A stretch of DNA of 64,000 nt, from NCBI RefSeq assembly GCF_000208865.1, contig NC_018390.1:4730270-4794269 (forward strand), in the 5' to 3' direction. The notes below the pieces were generated by a model. The model saw only the letters and a program-made list of their open reading frames with translations. It was not told the DNA's origin and did no database searches. A program made the translations under genes and the position numbers. Source of the stretch: Neospora caninum Liverpool (taxonomy: Eukaryota > Apicomplexa > Conoidasida > Eucoccidiorida > Sarcocystidae). Below are positions 13,159 through 28,100 of the stretch, piece after piece (positions within the stretch are counted from its first letter, which is position 1; every line of letters begins with the position of its first letter).

Positions 13159-16100
13159 TTGCCTGGCCCGTCCGCTATCGAGCACCCCCCTCTCTCTCCT
13201 GTCTGTGTGGAGGAGCGAGGCATATCCAGGCGGCCGGTGTGTCTTGGAGGTTCGGGGCTTTTAAGGGTTCAAAAGACAGAGCGTCGACTCTTACCCTCTT
13301 TTGCCCTATCGCTTTCGTCCTCGGCTACCGAGCTCTCTGTGTCACCTCTAATTTATTTGGACAATTCCTCGAAAGTCGTCGGAGCAACCGGGACGAACAT
13401 GTCTTGGCCGTCACGCCGCACGCACGGCGGAGGGGTTTCGGCCCCTCTGGCTACCGTGCCGCACTCTGCTGACGTGGGTAGTACCTTCGTCGTTTCACAC
13501 TGCAGATCTGTTCCTGTTTCGTCTTTTCGCCTTCTTCCATCTTCAACTTCTCCAGGTGACGTGCCCTTCTTCGCTACGAGGACACAAGGCACACTGGATG
13601 CTCGCGCGCCGAACATCGACTGCTCGACTTGCACATGTCAAGCGCCCCTCTCGTTAGATCAGGGGGGCGGACGGGGTGAAGACACAGAGGTTTTCGCCTC
13701 CTTCACTGCACCCAGTCCCTCTCTTTCCTCTGTCCTGCATTCAATTCCGACAGAACCCCCTCCAGCCTTTGTTTCCCTCTTTCAGCGCCGGTGCGCGGTT
13801 CCTGACAGGACTCGCACGCCCCGTTGTTCACCTTGTGTCCCCACCAAGAGTTCTCGAAGTGAAGTTTTCCACAGTTCTGAACGGCGGTCACGCCCCCTTT
13901 CCAGGCACACACAAACACGTACACCGAGACGCCAGACCCGGTATGCCGCTTCCTCGTCTACCCCCGGCCCTCGCCGAGGCGACTCTCTTTCGTTTGATCA
14001 CCCGCCGGAGGGCTGTTCGGTCTCACGACCGCCTCCTATTCCTCTCTCGAATTTGTCTCCCGCTTCTTCCGGCAGTTCTTCGTGGTGCCCATCTCCGGCT
14101 CGTGCCGTCTCGTCCGCACGAGAGAGGCCACATGGAGCAGCTGATCGTCACTTGCGTCGCGTGCTGCGCATTCCGTCTGTGCCGGGCGCCCCCCTTAACG
14201 TCGCGCACGCGCCTTCAGGCGGAAAGCATCGCAATCCGCGTTCTTATTCTCCCGAACGCTCACTTGTGCATGCGTCGACACGACTCTCGGACGGTTCTTC
14301 CCCGGCCGGCAGTTCCATCGCGCCGCTGTTCCAACCCGTACCTGTCCATGGCATGCCGCCTCCCCCGCCTCCACCCAAGGGTAAAAAAGCGCCTTTGCCC
14401 AAAAAGATCTCCAAGGCGCCTCCCCCGCCAGGGGGAAAGTCAGCCCCGGAGGGAGGGGAGAAAGCTACGCCTGCTCCGTCTGAAGCGAAGGCGGCTACAC
14501 CTGCTCCTTCTGAAGCGAAGGCGGCTACGCCTGCTCCGTCTGAAGCGAAGGCGGGGCCTCCGGCAGGAAAACTGACGCCTCCTAAAGGGAAGACGCCGCC
14601 TCCTAAAGCGGGGCCTCCCCCCGGCGGTGTTGGCCTTTCAGAAGCGAGTGGATCCACTGCAAAAACCGCGGCACCACCTCCAGGTATGTGATGCAGGAGT
14701 GGAAGTAAACTTTTTTGCGTGTACGTTCAGACCAAACTCGCCCAAACACGAATCCTAGACACCACGCACCGTTCGAAGGAGGGAGGAGCCTTGGAGAGGG
14801 GTATCAAGTTGTACAACCAAACAGACTCTGCCCATCTTCAAATGCTGCCTGTCGCTTTTTCTGCCCACGCGTTGCCTCGGGAAGGGGAGGAGAGGGGGGG
14901 GATCGCTTGTCGCGTCGACCGTCGAAACGCGACAGTGGCAGTTTAGCGCTTTGGATGTTCTCCAGTTCGTTGAGGGGCGGCGTCTCGTCGCCCACCGTTT
15001 CGCGATCGCCTTTTTGGATCGTCTCACCCGTGTCATTTGACATGCCCGTTCTTTCGCCCAGTTCTCGCGGCTTCCGTTCCTCGTCTGCCCCACCTGTGGG
15101 GACGCGTTTCGCTTCCGTTCCCAGACGTGTTTTTCTGCCCCGCGCTGTTTCCACCGGACTCTCTCTCCCCCACGCTCTTTCCTGTGCCTCCGTTTCCGGG
15201 TTTGCGTCGGCAGGCTCTCTCGTCGCGTCTCCGGCGCCCAAAGGCGCTCCGTTGCCCGCGGGGAAGGGTAAGGCGCCGCCCGCAGCGAGCGCGGCGCCGG
15301 CTCTCGGGCCCGAGGCATCTGGGGACGGACGCCACGCGACGTTTTACAGTGATGCCTCTCGACCCGTTGGACTCCCCAGGAGCGGAATGGACGTGGTGTC
15401 GCTCGAGCAAGGGGGCGAGGCTCTGCGGGCAGCAGGCGAGGCAGCCGCCGCGAAGGCAGCCATGATGGTTCAGAGGTTCAACCTCGCCGACCTCACGAAC
15501 GTGCCTGTCGCCTCCGTGCACGGGACAGAACCGCCCGCGTTTCCCTTCGCTCCGGGTGCTGAGAGGAACCCGGCCCTTCTCACGACGGCGATAAAGGCTG
15601 AAATGGCCATGCGAAGCAGCCAGCCCACTCAGACTGAGGAGGAACGGCGCCTGATGCTCGCGGGCTCCTTCAGTTCCCAGCAGCGGATCAGTTTCAAGAT
15701 GACGCCGGAGCACCAGCGCGTGGCTGAGGCGCTGACGCTGCTTCGACGCATCGAAGATTTCCGAGGAAGCGTGCAGGCAGGGGAAGTCCAGCGGATTCGC
15801 TATCTCCTACGCGTCGGCGCCATCGAAGCTTTCAGCCAGCAGCGGTACTCGGACGCCATGCTGCAGGCGCTGCACTCTTACCTGATCGCAAAGGCGTACT
15901 ACACTGCGTACGAAAGCACACCTCTCGAGGGCGAGATGGTCCCCGAACTGCTTCTCCTCGCCAAGTGCTGCGGCCTCTCGGGCTGTCCAGATCGCGGCGA
16001 AGAGTTCCTCAGAGAGTTGCGCTACATCGTCGAAAACACCCTCATCTTTGTGTCCACTGGCAGCAACGCGCCAGGCGCTGCGGCGGCAAAGGCTAGCGGC

Positions 16101-19100
16101 CCCGGCGGAGCGAACCGCGGAAGTCCTCAGGGCCCGGTGATGAAGGTCGAGAAGCACGTCCTTGCCTCTGTCGTCAGCAGCTTGGCAGAGCTGTGCAGTC
16201 TCTACAATCAGCCCGAAAATGCGAAGCTGTTCTACGAGAAGTAAGCGGCAAGACCATCGCGTAACCGACGTGTCGCAGGGAAACTCGCTGCGGCAAGAGT
16301 GCACCCCCTAGAGGCGATCCGTGTACTCGATCTCCTGTCTCGCAGTGCAAAGGTTTAGCCGCTGGGTCCCCCCCAAGGCCGAGAGAGAAGGAAACGCTCG
16401 CACGGAGCTTTTCTCTTCCACGGGGGGGGGGGTGGCGGGGAGCCCGCTGTCCGCTGAAATGGAGCGTCCTTCGGAAGCGGTGCACATTCTCTCCTTTGTC
16501 CGCAATTTGCTGTCGCGTATCCGTTTTGTCTGCTTCTCAGATACGTGATTCTCACGAAAGATGTGTACGGAGCGGACTCTCTGGCGGTGAGCGACGCCCT
16601 CAATACCGTCGCTCTGTACTTCTTTCGGACCCGGCAGTACGACCAAGCCTTGCCGCTCGTGGAGCAAGTTTTGGATATTCGTAAGAAGCATCTGGGCGAC
16701 TTTGATGTGGCGGAGCCGAACGCTCGAGTAGCGGACTGCTACGCGAATATCGGACTGCTTCATCGTCTTCTGGGTAAGCCGCGTGAACGCTGGCGCGTAC
16801 AGGGACGCCCTGAGGAGGATGCCGGGGACTCCCCGCCCACATGGGCACCGGTGTAGGTTTTTGCGCCTGTACTCGCTCGCAGCCGCCTCCCCTCTTCTCT
16901 TTTTTATTGAGTGGGGCTTATGTGCGTTTCTACAACTTGTACGGGATTTGTTTTCTTGGCTCTGTTTCCGGTGTTTCCCTTGTTTTGCCCGTCTAAACCT
17001 TTTTTCGTTCACTTTTTTCTCGGGGCTGCGCATGCGTGGTTGAATTCTTAGGTCGGCCGGCGGAGGCTTTCCCGTTTGTCCTCATTTCGCTGGACATGCG
17101 GATGCGGATCTATCAGACTCGCGACACGGAGGCCGTCCAGGACATGGTTCTCGCCCTGGGTTGTTTGCAGCACCAGGCGGGACACTTCCAGGAGGCCCTC
17201 GAGGCCTACAAGGAGGTTTGGGCGTTTCGGAATAAAACGCTCGGGGTCACGCATCCCGACACCGTCAACGTGGAGATGCTGCTGAGGCAGCTTGAGAAGG
17301 ATTTTGCGGCGCAGATGCAAGAAGACAAGCAGCGCTTCGTGCACCGCGACAAGGCGTTGCCTTCCGCGAGCGCCTTCGACTTGACGACGCGTGCAGCCTC
17401 GCAGCCGCCGCTGTCGCGAAGGGGGCAGAGGCCAGGCGACGTTTTCTACGAGGAGACCTACGACCTGTCGTACGACGAGGGCGCGAAGAAAACTCTGGTC
17501 GACTACGTGGACTCGTCAGAGGCTGTGCGCCTCCTGAAGCCGTCGACTGCGGCGACGCTCGAGGAGTATCGCCACCAGCAGACGGCGAAAGGGTGTAGGT
17601 ACAACGCGCGGGGCGTCCCGTTCCACTCGGTCGCCCGCATGCGGGCGTTGTACGGCGAGGAGTGGCGGTCGATGATGGTTCCTTCCGTCGCCATTCTCCC
17701 GTACGTCGACGTCGAAGTGACGGGGCCGGACACGCTGAAGCTGGCAGAATGTTTCCAGTTCCAGGAGGCGCTGTCTGTCGAGCGGCCGACGCTCCCAGTG
17801 GTCAACGTGCCCCAGATCGAGCGCGGCGAGGCCATGCTCGAGAACGGCCGGCCGCACATGGTGGTCAACCCCGACGCAGCTGATTTGCTGACACAGTGGG
17901 GCGTCGCTCTGCCGGAAGTCGACGAGAACGGCAAAGTCGTCAACCGCGATCCGAAGTTCCGCGAAGACGAGGGCTTCCGTCTCTTCCTTCCCCTCGTCGA
18001 CCCGAGCACGAATCAGCCGTTTGTGGGCTTCTTCGGCGAGCCTGTTATGGTGCCGAACCCGGCGGTGTACCACACCGTCATCGCGCCGGCGATTCTGCGG
18101 TACGCGCGGAAGCAGGCGGCGCTGGCGCAGAGGGAGAAAAGCAAATTGGCTGGGGGCCAGGCGAAGACGAGCTCTCTGGAAAGCGGCATGAAGGTCGCGC
18201 CCGGAGTCGTGGTGGCGAAGTTGAAATTCGCGAAGCCCAGCCCCGCGGGAAAACTGGCCAAGGCCAAGCCGCCAGTGGAGAAGAAGGCGGCCGAGGCCAA
18301 GGCAGAGACGCCGGACCTGCGTCGGACTGACTCGAAGGCGAAGGCGCCCACCGAGCCCAAGACGCCGACGGAGCCCAAGATGTCGACGGAGCCCAAGACG
18401 CCGAAAGACCCCGCGCCGGCCCCTTCCCTGGCGAAGAAAAAGTCCGCGGAGACGCCTGGGAAGGGAAAGAGTCCTTTTGGGTCGAAGGCGAGCTCGACTT
18501 CGAGCCGGAGCGGCGATTTGAAGGGGATCCCAGCGGCCCCGCCCTCTGCGAAGGACGGAGAGTCTTCGTCCTCCGAATCCGAGAGTGACAGTGACGTCAG
18601 CGAGAAGAAAAGCACGGCGTCGGCGAGCAGCGAAACTGCCAAGGCCCCGGTCAAGAAAGCGGCTGCAGGTTTCCCCCCGCCCAAGCCTGCAGCGGGCCTG
18701 GCGAAGCCTAAGGGGCTCTTGGGGGGCGGCCCTGGCAAATTCGACGCGTCCGCATATAAGGCGAAGGTGAAGGGCGTCGGACCGCTTGGGAAAAAGCTGA
18801 CGTTTCGGCCGGTTCCCCAGCACAAGGCGGTTTTGCCTGCCACGTTGCGTTACCTTGGAGAGACAAGGGACTCACTGGTTTGCGAGGCCCCGCGCCAGAG
18901 GGAAAAAATGCGCGAAGAAATCGGTGCGACCTCGACACAGCGGTCCGGCGAGGCCGCCGCCGAGGCAGCGCAGGAAAGCGGAAGACCCGATGGCGCCGGA
19001 GAAAGAGGCACAGACGCGGCGAAAGAAGAGTACCCCGCCCCGCCGCAAACGGAAGCCAAACGCGCGGAGATAGTCCCGCGAGAAGCGGATGGGCCGCCGG

Positions 19101-22100
19101 CGAGCGCCGGGGCCTCTGCGTCGCTGAGGGCGCCCCCTGGGAAGCAGGCGCAGAGTCGGGTCACGGAGAGGCAGGAGCAGGGAGATACTGTTGCCAAGTC
19201 TCAGGAGGAGAAACCAGTGCATCTCTCAGCTGAGACGCCTGACGCGCCCTGCCGAGAAGGGGAGACCGGAGAGGACATGCAGGCTGCTTCTTCTTTTTTC
19301 CGGCGTCACCCGCCAAGTCCGCCGCGCTCGTCGGCTGCTTCAGTAGGGCGAGAGCCTGACTTTCCTCGACAACCGCCGCGCAGTGAGAGTCAGGCGGATC
19401 CTGACGCACCTTGCGGAGCGCCTGCTCTGGGGAAGGAGGAATCTTCTCCGGAAGGAGAGAGACGCGAACGAGAGAAGTCTGAGCGCGAGCGAACGAAGGA
19501 CGACTTCAAGAACCTGCTTCTGAAGAAGCAACAGGAACACATGAGCGTGACGCTCATGCGTCTGCAGCAAGAGCGCGATGGCCGCGCGTCCCAGTCCGTG
19601 AATTCGTGTTCGATCTCTGCGGAAATGAGCCGCTCGCTTGAGACCGAGAAGGGCGACAATTTCCCTCGCCTGTCTCAGCGTGAGTCCCCAGGCGCCGAGT
19701 GGGCATCCTCGCTCGGCTTTCCGGGCATGCACAGACTCTCTGCAGTTCTCACAGCCTCTCGCTTCCCGGGGGACGACATGTGGAGAAGTGAGACAGCGAC
19801 AGGGACCAAGACGGAGGCAGAGAGCGAACCTGGGAGGCTGCGCGGAGGAAGAACCGAACGTCCGAACGACCAGGGGAGTCGCCAGAGGGAGTGTCTCGCT
19901 TCGCCCCGCAGTGACCAGAGTGCCGGGACGAACCCGATGCGTCGTCAACTCGATCCCCAGCAGACGACGGAGACCGCTGGCACGGAGCAGCTAGCGTCAC
20001 GGCGCGGCTGGGCTTCCTCCCGTCTTGCATCGCCCGATCTTTTTCTTGCTCCAGGCTCTTCTCCGCGGGCACCCTGCGATTCAGAGAGCCCTCTCCTGTC
20101 GCTAGACAGTTCCGAGCACACAGAGTCTGATCTGTTTCCTCCTCGATCATCTCGCGCTGTCTCGTTCCGACAGCCTGGAGGTCGGCGTGGGCTCGTCGCC
20201 CCTTCGTCGTCAGCGTTCGGGTCCTCCGGCGTCGTCCCTGACGCCTCTGTGGTACCGCAGAGCCTGGAGCCGGTTTCTTCTCGGCGGCGTCGAGAAACCG
20301 AAGGAGAATCCGATTCACCAGCTGCCGCGCCCATCCCGGAGTCGCCCGATTTCCTCCGCATGCCGTTTTTGACTGGAATGGGAGCGGCTTCGGCCGGGCT
20401 CTTCTCCCCCCCGGCGTCGTCTACCGCCAGCTCGAGAGGGAGTGGAGAGAGGGGCGGCGGCGAGATTTCCTGGAGCGGGAGATCTGAGAAAGCTGTTGAG
20501 GGAGTTCTGGCTGCCGCGCGGGCGTTTGCGGCTCTCCGCAACTCGGCACACGCCGGGCAGAGGGGAGAGGTTCGCAGGCGAGACTGGGAGACAGGAAAGA
20601 CGGTGGCATCTGTGTTTCCCGAGATAGAAGCTAGGAAGGGAAGGCCCGAGATCAGGGAGGCTGTTGACGTGTTTTCCCTTTCCTCCGAGGACCTCGCCTC
20701 GAAGCCGAGGGTCAGTGAGGAAGAGCAGGTGTATGGAGACGCACCAGGGGAGCCTTGGGATGTAGATTGGCGATACATCGGCGCAGAGAGGGAATCCGAA
20801 CGGAGGCGACGGGGGAGACAGAAGCCCGGCGGACCAGACGAGCGGCCAGGCCATCATGGGGAGGCAGGAGACGCGAGTTGCATCCAGAGAGAAACGCGGC
20901 AGTGCGTGACAGGCAGCACGGGGAGAGAGCCCGAGGGACAGAGAAGAGGCGCCGAGCAGTCGTCGAGCCCAGTCCGTGGATCGAGCAGAAAGGTAAAAGA
21001 CAAGAAACGGCCTACCCGTCGTGCGGCGTTGCGGCGAGCATCAAGGGCGACACGCGATGCTCTTTTTCCGATTTCGAACGACGAAGAGATGCGAAACCGT
21101 CTCAAAGAGCGCAGAAAGCGAGGAAACCCGTCAGGCGGACGGGCGAACGAAGAGCATCTTGACGAGGCGGAGCTATCTGTTTCAGATTTTCATGAAGAAA
21201 GAGGCGTCGGTCGAGAGAGTGAAATTCAAGCGGATACAGACCAAGAAGTATGGGGAGAGGAAGACGGCGAGGAAGCAGAACTGCTTTCAGCACAGGAGGG
21301 CGCGACTGACCCGCTGGAGTTGCCTGGTGAAGGGAACAGCGCAGACGGCGGAGCTCCGCTCGTATCGTATCCGGCTCGGGGAACGGCCAGAGAGGACCAT
21401 CCCTTCCTTCCGAGATCCTCTTCCCCGTCTCCCGCGCGATCCACCGCGAACGGATCTGCCCGATTTCCCTCGAGGTCGGAGTCCTCGCCTTCTCGCCGTC
21501 CCTCGGCAATGCCGACATCCCGTTTCCTCCGACCTGTCTTTGTGTCGCCTTCCGCTTCTTCACGCTCGTCTGCTTATCCGTCCTCGCCCGCTCGTCCAAG
21601 GCAGCTTTCAAAGTCGCGAAACACACGGAGGACCACGCGTAACTGGGGCCGCCGAGAGAGAGAGCGCGCAAAGAAGGCGCGAGGAGACAACCCAGTGAAT
21701 GGAGGGCGACGCGAAGCTCGGGCAGAAAGAGACACTGGGGGACGGCTAGTGAACCGGGGAAGAGATTCCTCGGAGGGTCATGAGGCGTCAGAGGTAGCAG
21801 AGACTGAATGGGACGTCGACGCTTCCGACGTGGAGGAAGATGCATCTGGATCGGACGGTCGCCGAGCCGTCTTCTCTCCTGAGACATTCCATGGGGCCTC
21901 GCTTCCTTTTTGGGACGGCGAAACGGAGAAGACGGAGTCCTGTTTTTCCTCCGTTTCCGGATCCGCGTTGTTTCCTTCGAACCGTCCTCAGCGAGGCTCG
22001 GGAGACAGGTTTGGTTCGGACGAGGACGAACGCACGATTTTATCTGCGTCCTCGCGTTCGTCTTCCGTTTCCTCTCGTTCCTTCGCGTGCGGCGACGACT

Positions 22101-25100
22101 CCTGCGAAGGAGCGGCCGAGCGCGGAGCGCGAGTCGGAGATAGTCCTGTTCTCTTCCTGCCCGCAGTTTCCTCGGTTGGGCTTTCTCTGTCAGCCTCGCC
22201 TACCGTCACGGAAGGCGAACTCGACGGGGAGTCTCCCGGATGTTCTGAGCCTTCGCTGGGCCCTCCGCTGTTCGCGCCCCCCGAGGCGGAGCATGCAAGG
22301 CCCCTGCCATCGCCGGGTTTCCGGAAGCGCCTCTTCGGCCGGAGAGAGAGTGGCGTGTCGGAGAGAGACAGCCACGGAGACACGCCTTCCGAGGGCAGCT
22401 GGAGCCCAGCTAGCGCCGGGGTCCGGTCGCACGTCCCAGACGAGAGCTGCGGAAGCAATGCGTCAAGCCCATCCAGTGGGGCGCTCCGGGGCCGAGTGAG
22501 CCTGGGGAGCCTGAGGGCGGCTTTTTTGAAGAGCCCCTCAAAAAGTTCAAACGAGGACCATCCCTCTCCAGCGCCTAGAGAGTCGAGCTCGGGGATCCGG
22601 CCCCTCGCCTCCCTCGCCCGGCGTCTCTCGGGGGCAGCCTCGCGTCTCGCGCACTCGAGCCACCACGCGGGGGAGTCCGAAGAGCCCAGTGCCCGACAGG
22701 AGACACCGGGCGGCGCGAACGCCCGGGAGAGCGGCCGGGCGGGTCTGGTTGCGACATGCCGCGGAGACATGGAGACACAGACGGACTTCTCGGTCGGCGC
22801 GCTGGGGCTCGGGACAATTGCCCAGACCGTCGTCAGAGACGAGAAAAGGAACGGCGAGGGAGAGCGCCAGTTGCAGAGGGCTTCCCTTCGGCGATTCAGC
22901 TTCACCAGCCTGATGAAAAAAGACCTGCGACGCCCGGGTCGGACGGTTTCAGATTCCACCGTGACCGCGACCAACGGGGAGGGGAAGGCGTCCCGCCTCG
23001 GGGCTCTTTTTCATCGGAGAAGCAAAGACGGCACTGGCCAGGGCGATCTCGGAGAGGGGAGAGAACCCGAAGCAGGCGGAGAAGAAAGAGAACGGGAGGA
23101 GGCGCAGATAGCAGACGCCGGCTTAGGAAGGAACCTGGGGAACATAGACAAGGGACCGGAAGGAGGCGCAGAAGCGACAGAAGCCGACGACAAGGCATCC
23201 GAAAACGCAGGTGGAGAAGAGAGACACCCGAACGAGCAGGCCCGACTGTCGGGCTTCGCGCCGCTCCTCGAAATACCGCGCAGGTCCTCCGACTGCGAAA
23301 CACCCCCTCGAGAGCGACCCGAGGCGCCTCCAGAGACATCTCAGGTCGACGGCAGCACGCGCGAGGGAGAGGGGAATCTGCCTGGGCCGGAAGAGAATTC
23401 GCAGCCGTTGTCTGAGGCCGACAGTGCCAGCGGGAAGGAACAGAGGGCGGCCGAGCGGGGAGATGCAGGAAGGGAGACAGAAGAGGATGGAGGCAGAAGA
23501 GGCTCACCGAAAGAGACGCTTTCTCTCGGGAACGTCTCTCATTCTTCTGTAGACTGTGCGGCAAATCACCACGGAGAAGCGGAAGGGGAAGCAGAAGGCC
23601 ACGGAGATTGTGGAAGCCCCCCGAGCGAGACACCCGCCCAGGCTTGTTCCGACGACAGAGAAGACGATCCCGAGAGAGAGGAGGAAGAGCCGGGCCAAGG
23701 TGTAGAGACAGCGGAGAGAAAGGAGGAAGAGCCGGGCCAAGGTGTAGAGACAGCGGAGAGAGAGGAGGAACGGGCGGCTTCCCCCTTGTCTTGTGTCTCC
23801 TTGGCGTCGTCACAGTTGGCCAGCGGAGCCTCCGACTCTTCTCCTGCCCGTAGGCGTCTCTGTTCTTCCCGCGGGGCACGTCACGGATTTTGGATCCTCT
23901 CCAGAAGACTTCGGAAAACAGACAACCCTTCGAGTCCGTCATCAGCCCACGGTTGCGTTGCTTCCCCCTCAGCCTCATTGCAACACCCCATTTCGACAGA
24001 GGGGGCGACAGGCCCGCGAGCCAGCGGCAGAGGAGAGGCCCTGGAAGTGCAGCTGAGCAGGGACGAAGGCGCCACGGAAATTCCGAGGCGGTGTGTAGAG
24101 ACAGCTCCGGTGACAAGGGCGAATTCTGCGACGGGAAGGTTCAGTCCGAGTTTCCGTTCCCTCCTCTCTCTCCGCCTGTCCGTACGAGAGGAGCTAACGA
24201 GGCGCAGAAAGAGTACCAGCAGTGTAGCGCCCTCGGAGACGGGGCAGTCGGAGGGCGTGCATGCCGTTTCCGCCGGGCAGGACGCAGCGAAGGACCAGCC
24301 GCACACACTTGAAGTTTTCCCCTCTTTTTGTTCAAGTGCCGAGGGCTGTCGCTCTGCATCCGACCAGCTGTCGGGACTCGCACGCAAAGAAGAGACAGAG
24401 GAAAGAAGTCTGTCCTCGGATTCACGAGTTTCTTCCGCAGCGGAGGCGGTGGAGCCGCGAGAGGTCGCGACACGCAGGAGGGTTTCCCTGTTTCGAAGGA
24501 ACCCAACGAAAGAGGGAAGGGGGAAAGAAGTGAGAGGAAAACGGGGCCTCCGGCGATCGAGCTATTCTCGGGGTTTCCGTGGTTTGAGAGGACGCGCTGC
24601 GGCGCACCGGGACGCCTCTAGTGGAGACGGGGCGCCAGACGACAGCGCAGACGGGCCGGGGGTTGCCCAGCGAGACAGGCCAGAGAGCGAAGCAGCCGAG
24701 GCCTGCACCGCAGGAAGTGACTCGGGGAAAGAGAGAGGGGGTCGGATGCGACGGCTGTCAACCTTTTTGAGACTGACAACAAACTCCAAGACGGAGAACG
24801 GTAGCAAGGAAACGCTCGCGCGGCGGCGCGTGGCGTCTCTTCCACCTCTGCCGCCCCCGGCACATGGTCCCCCTGTGTCGCCTTTCGGACTTGGAGCAGC
24901 GGCGAGGAAGGGTATGTCGCGTCTCAGGAGGAGGAGCAGCCAGTCGACGGCACTTGAGGAAGAAAAGCTGCAAGAGAGAAACCAGCCGGTGACTCTCTGT
25001 AGACACAGTTTCTCGCGAGATCCCCGTGATTCCGCGGGCCACCAATCCTCTTCGCTCCATGCATGCGAGAGAGGCGAGGGAGGCTGGCCGCGTGAGCGAC

Positions 25101-28100
25101 AGGATCGCAGCCCGGCCGTCAAAACACGAAACGGAGAAGAACGCGATGAAAATCCTCGGCGGGAGGCTGCATGCGCAGGGGAGGACGAACACACAGAGAC
25201 CGACGGGCGGGAAGGCAGCTCCTCTGAGGAGAGCGACGAAGAAACGTCTGCGCAGGAGTGGGTGGAGGGTAGCAGTGACGAAGGCGAAGACACCGTGTTG
25301 CCGGAGGAGGAAGACGAGTCAGGCGAAGACGGAGAACGAGAAGGAAGGGGAGAAGATAAAGCCGAGGTCGCGTTTGCCAAAAGGCAAACCACGGGGCTGA
25401 GATCAGGAGTGACTGCTCCACATCGTCCATGTCCGTCTGCTGAAGACGCCGCAGCGCCTCGTGCAGAAAGGCTCAAGACCGGGCTAGTGGGAAGCGAGTC
25501 GGGAGCTCCCGAATGGGACACAAGTGACTGGAGTGTCGGAGAGAGCAGCAGCGACGAAGAGGTCGAGAGACCCTGGCAAGATGGACCTTCCTCTTCGTCA
25601 GACGAAGAAAAACAAGGAAAGGTGGAAGACGAGAAAGAAGAGGAGAAAGAGGCCGAGGAGAAGGAGGGAGAAGAGAAAGAGGGAGAAGAGAAAGAGGGAG
25701 AAGAGAGTCAGACACAGGAGAGTCCGACACCAGAGAGATTTCGAAATGCAGGGGTATGCCTTGATGAGATGCTACGGCTTACAGCAACACCTCCGTACCA
25801 ACGGGAGAGCTCTATCGAGATTTCTGAGTTGTATCAGCGTCAGTGGAAGTCCTTGCGGACATTGGAAACCGCAGGGGCCTTTCCTCGTCAGCTGCGCCAG
25901 AACGCTGGGGCGTCGCAGCAGACACTCGCTGCTTCACGCCGCGTCGGGCGACATTTGGGAAACCGCTTGAGCGTTGCCAAGAAGGCGCCGCTTGGGAAAG
26001 CGGTGGAGCTCTCGCGAGCGTCGTCCCATTCACCAAGGGCGCCGTGTTCTTCGTCTTCTCCTGTGCGTCAGTCTTGTGGCTCTGTGCCACGCGCTTTCCG
26101 GGTGTCTTCCGCTCCCTCCGTGTCTCCGCTGCCGATCCGTCCCGAACCGTGCGGCCGCGTGAGGCTTTTGTTCGGAGGGGCTCCAGTTTCCTTTTGCGTG
26201 TCGGCTGGACCTCCACGGTTTTTGACACAGCCCGTCCACGCGCTGCCGCCGAAGGGCCCGAAAGGCGGTCCCCCGAAGAAAGGCAAAGCCGCGGGGTGGG
26301 CGCCGCCGCCGCCTCGGCCGCCGCCTGGAGAAGACGAAGGCACGCAAATGGTGGAGGGCCGGTCTGTTTTGAAGCAGGGAATTTTCAAGAAACCAGAGGC
26401 TGCGCCGAAGAAGGACTTGCCTCCGAAGGAGGTGAAGGCGCTGGAGAAGGCCAGCCAAGCCGAAGCGGGCAAGGTCGAGACCGCGAAAAAAGCCGGTCCC
26501 CCTCTGGAAAAGGTGGCGGTGAAAAGTGTGCCGAAGCCCTCGCCGGCGGGCCCACCAAAGATAGCCGCGAAGACTTCCGCAACCAAAGAAGAGGCGAAGA
26601 CTCCCGCAGCCAAAGAAGAGCCAAAGACTCCCGCAGCCAAAGAAGAGGCGAAGGCGGCGCCTGTGGCAAAAGAAGAGGCGAAGGCGAAAGCTGCACTTGA
26701 AAGCCGCAAAAAGGGTGATGGATTCGCCCCAGTGAAGTTGCCACTCGGGAAGCCGCCGCCGCCGCCGAAAACCCCAAAGATGAAAATCGTGATTGGGCAG
26801 ACTGGGAAAGCAACTGTTCTCGATGCGAAAGCTTCATCGGAAGATCTGGACTATGACGGCATTGAGCCGAGCTTCGTTCCCCCCTATATGGGCGTTCCGC
26901 CTGTCCCTAGGGATGTTCTCTCCAAGATCACGAAATTGAAGCCCGGGACGGAAAAGGATCCCCAGCTGGGGGAAGTTCCGGTAGTCATTCTGATGGACGA
27001 TAACAATGTTGAGCTGGCGAGGCTCCCGTGGCAGGTCGACATATCCTCGTTTTCTCTTGCACAGAGCTCGATGTCCATCCTCGTGGCCCGCAGACTGGGC
27101 CTTTTGGCTCGGCGCCTCGATGAAGACAAAAAGGAAGACGACACCAGAAATTGGTTGACCGGAGAAGGTCTGAAAAAGTTCGGGCTTTCGATGCAGAAAG
27201 AGAAACCCACCTTTGGAGACACCAGTCTCCTACTGGGCATGGGCCTTGCGGCCCTCCCGGCTGCTCTTGCTCAGAAGAAGCCAGAGCCACCGAAAAAGGA
27301 GGAAGCGAAGCCGAAAGAAGAGCCGAAGAAAGAAGCACCGAAGAAAGGACCGCCTGGCGGGAAAGGGGGCAAGGGCCCGCCAGGTAAGGGGCCTCCAAAG
27401 GCAAAAGGAAAGGGGCCAAAGAAGAAGGGTGAAGGTGGTCTTAAGGTGGGCAAAAAAGACGAGGGTAAAACAAAGAGGTTCTTCTGGGATCCTATCTTTG
27501 AGGACGAGATTCCCGGAACCATTTTCATGAAGAAACCAACTCTCCAACTCAAGCTTCAGGACGTCGAGGAGACATTCGCGAAAGTTGTCGCCAAGAAGAA
27601 GGCAGAAACGAAGAAACCCAAGATCATCCAACTGCTTCCGGATTCGAAGCGCGCCTACAATATGAACATTGCCTTGTCGAAGTTCAACAATTACTCATAC
27701 CAACAGTTGCGTGAGGCCATAATTGATCTTGATCCGAAGATCCTAACGATTGAGGCGACTGAAACGCTGCTGAACTTCGTGCCCACGGGGGAAGAAAACC
27801 AGGTCGTTAAAGAATACATTAACTCTGGGGGCGACTTGAAATTGGTCGACAGGCCAGAACAATTCGTGGCGGCTATGCTGGGTGTGCCCCTGATGAAACA
27901 GCGCCTTGAGGCCCATGCCTTCGCTCTGAATTTCCGGGAGGCTTACAGCGATGCGTACACTCCACTGGAGAACATGGCAGACGCGTGCGATGCTATCGAC
28001 GACTCCCAGAACCTCAAAGTTGTCCTTTTCGCTATTCTTGAGTTGGGAAATGCGCTCAATGAGGGCGACCCTCAGAGAGGAAGTGCGTCAGGGTTTAAAC

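Noticed and set aside
22902..24116. 404-codon ORF on the minus strand inside FRM1
   Set aside because: It is a shadow of the GC-rich Ser/Arg coding sequence on the plus strand, Arg/Pro/Leu-rich with no motif. The same holds for other long antisense ORFs at 21988-22974, 41283-43397 and 8651-shadow frames.
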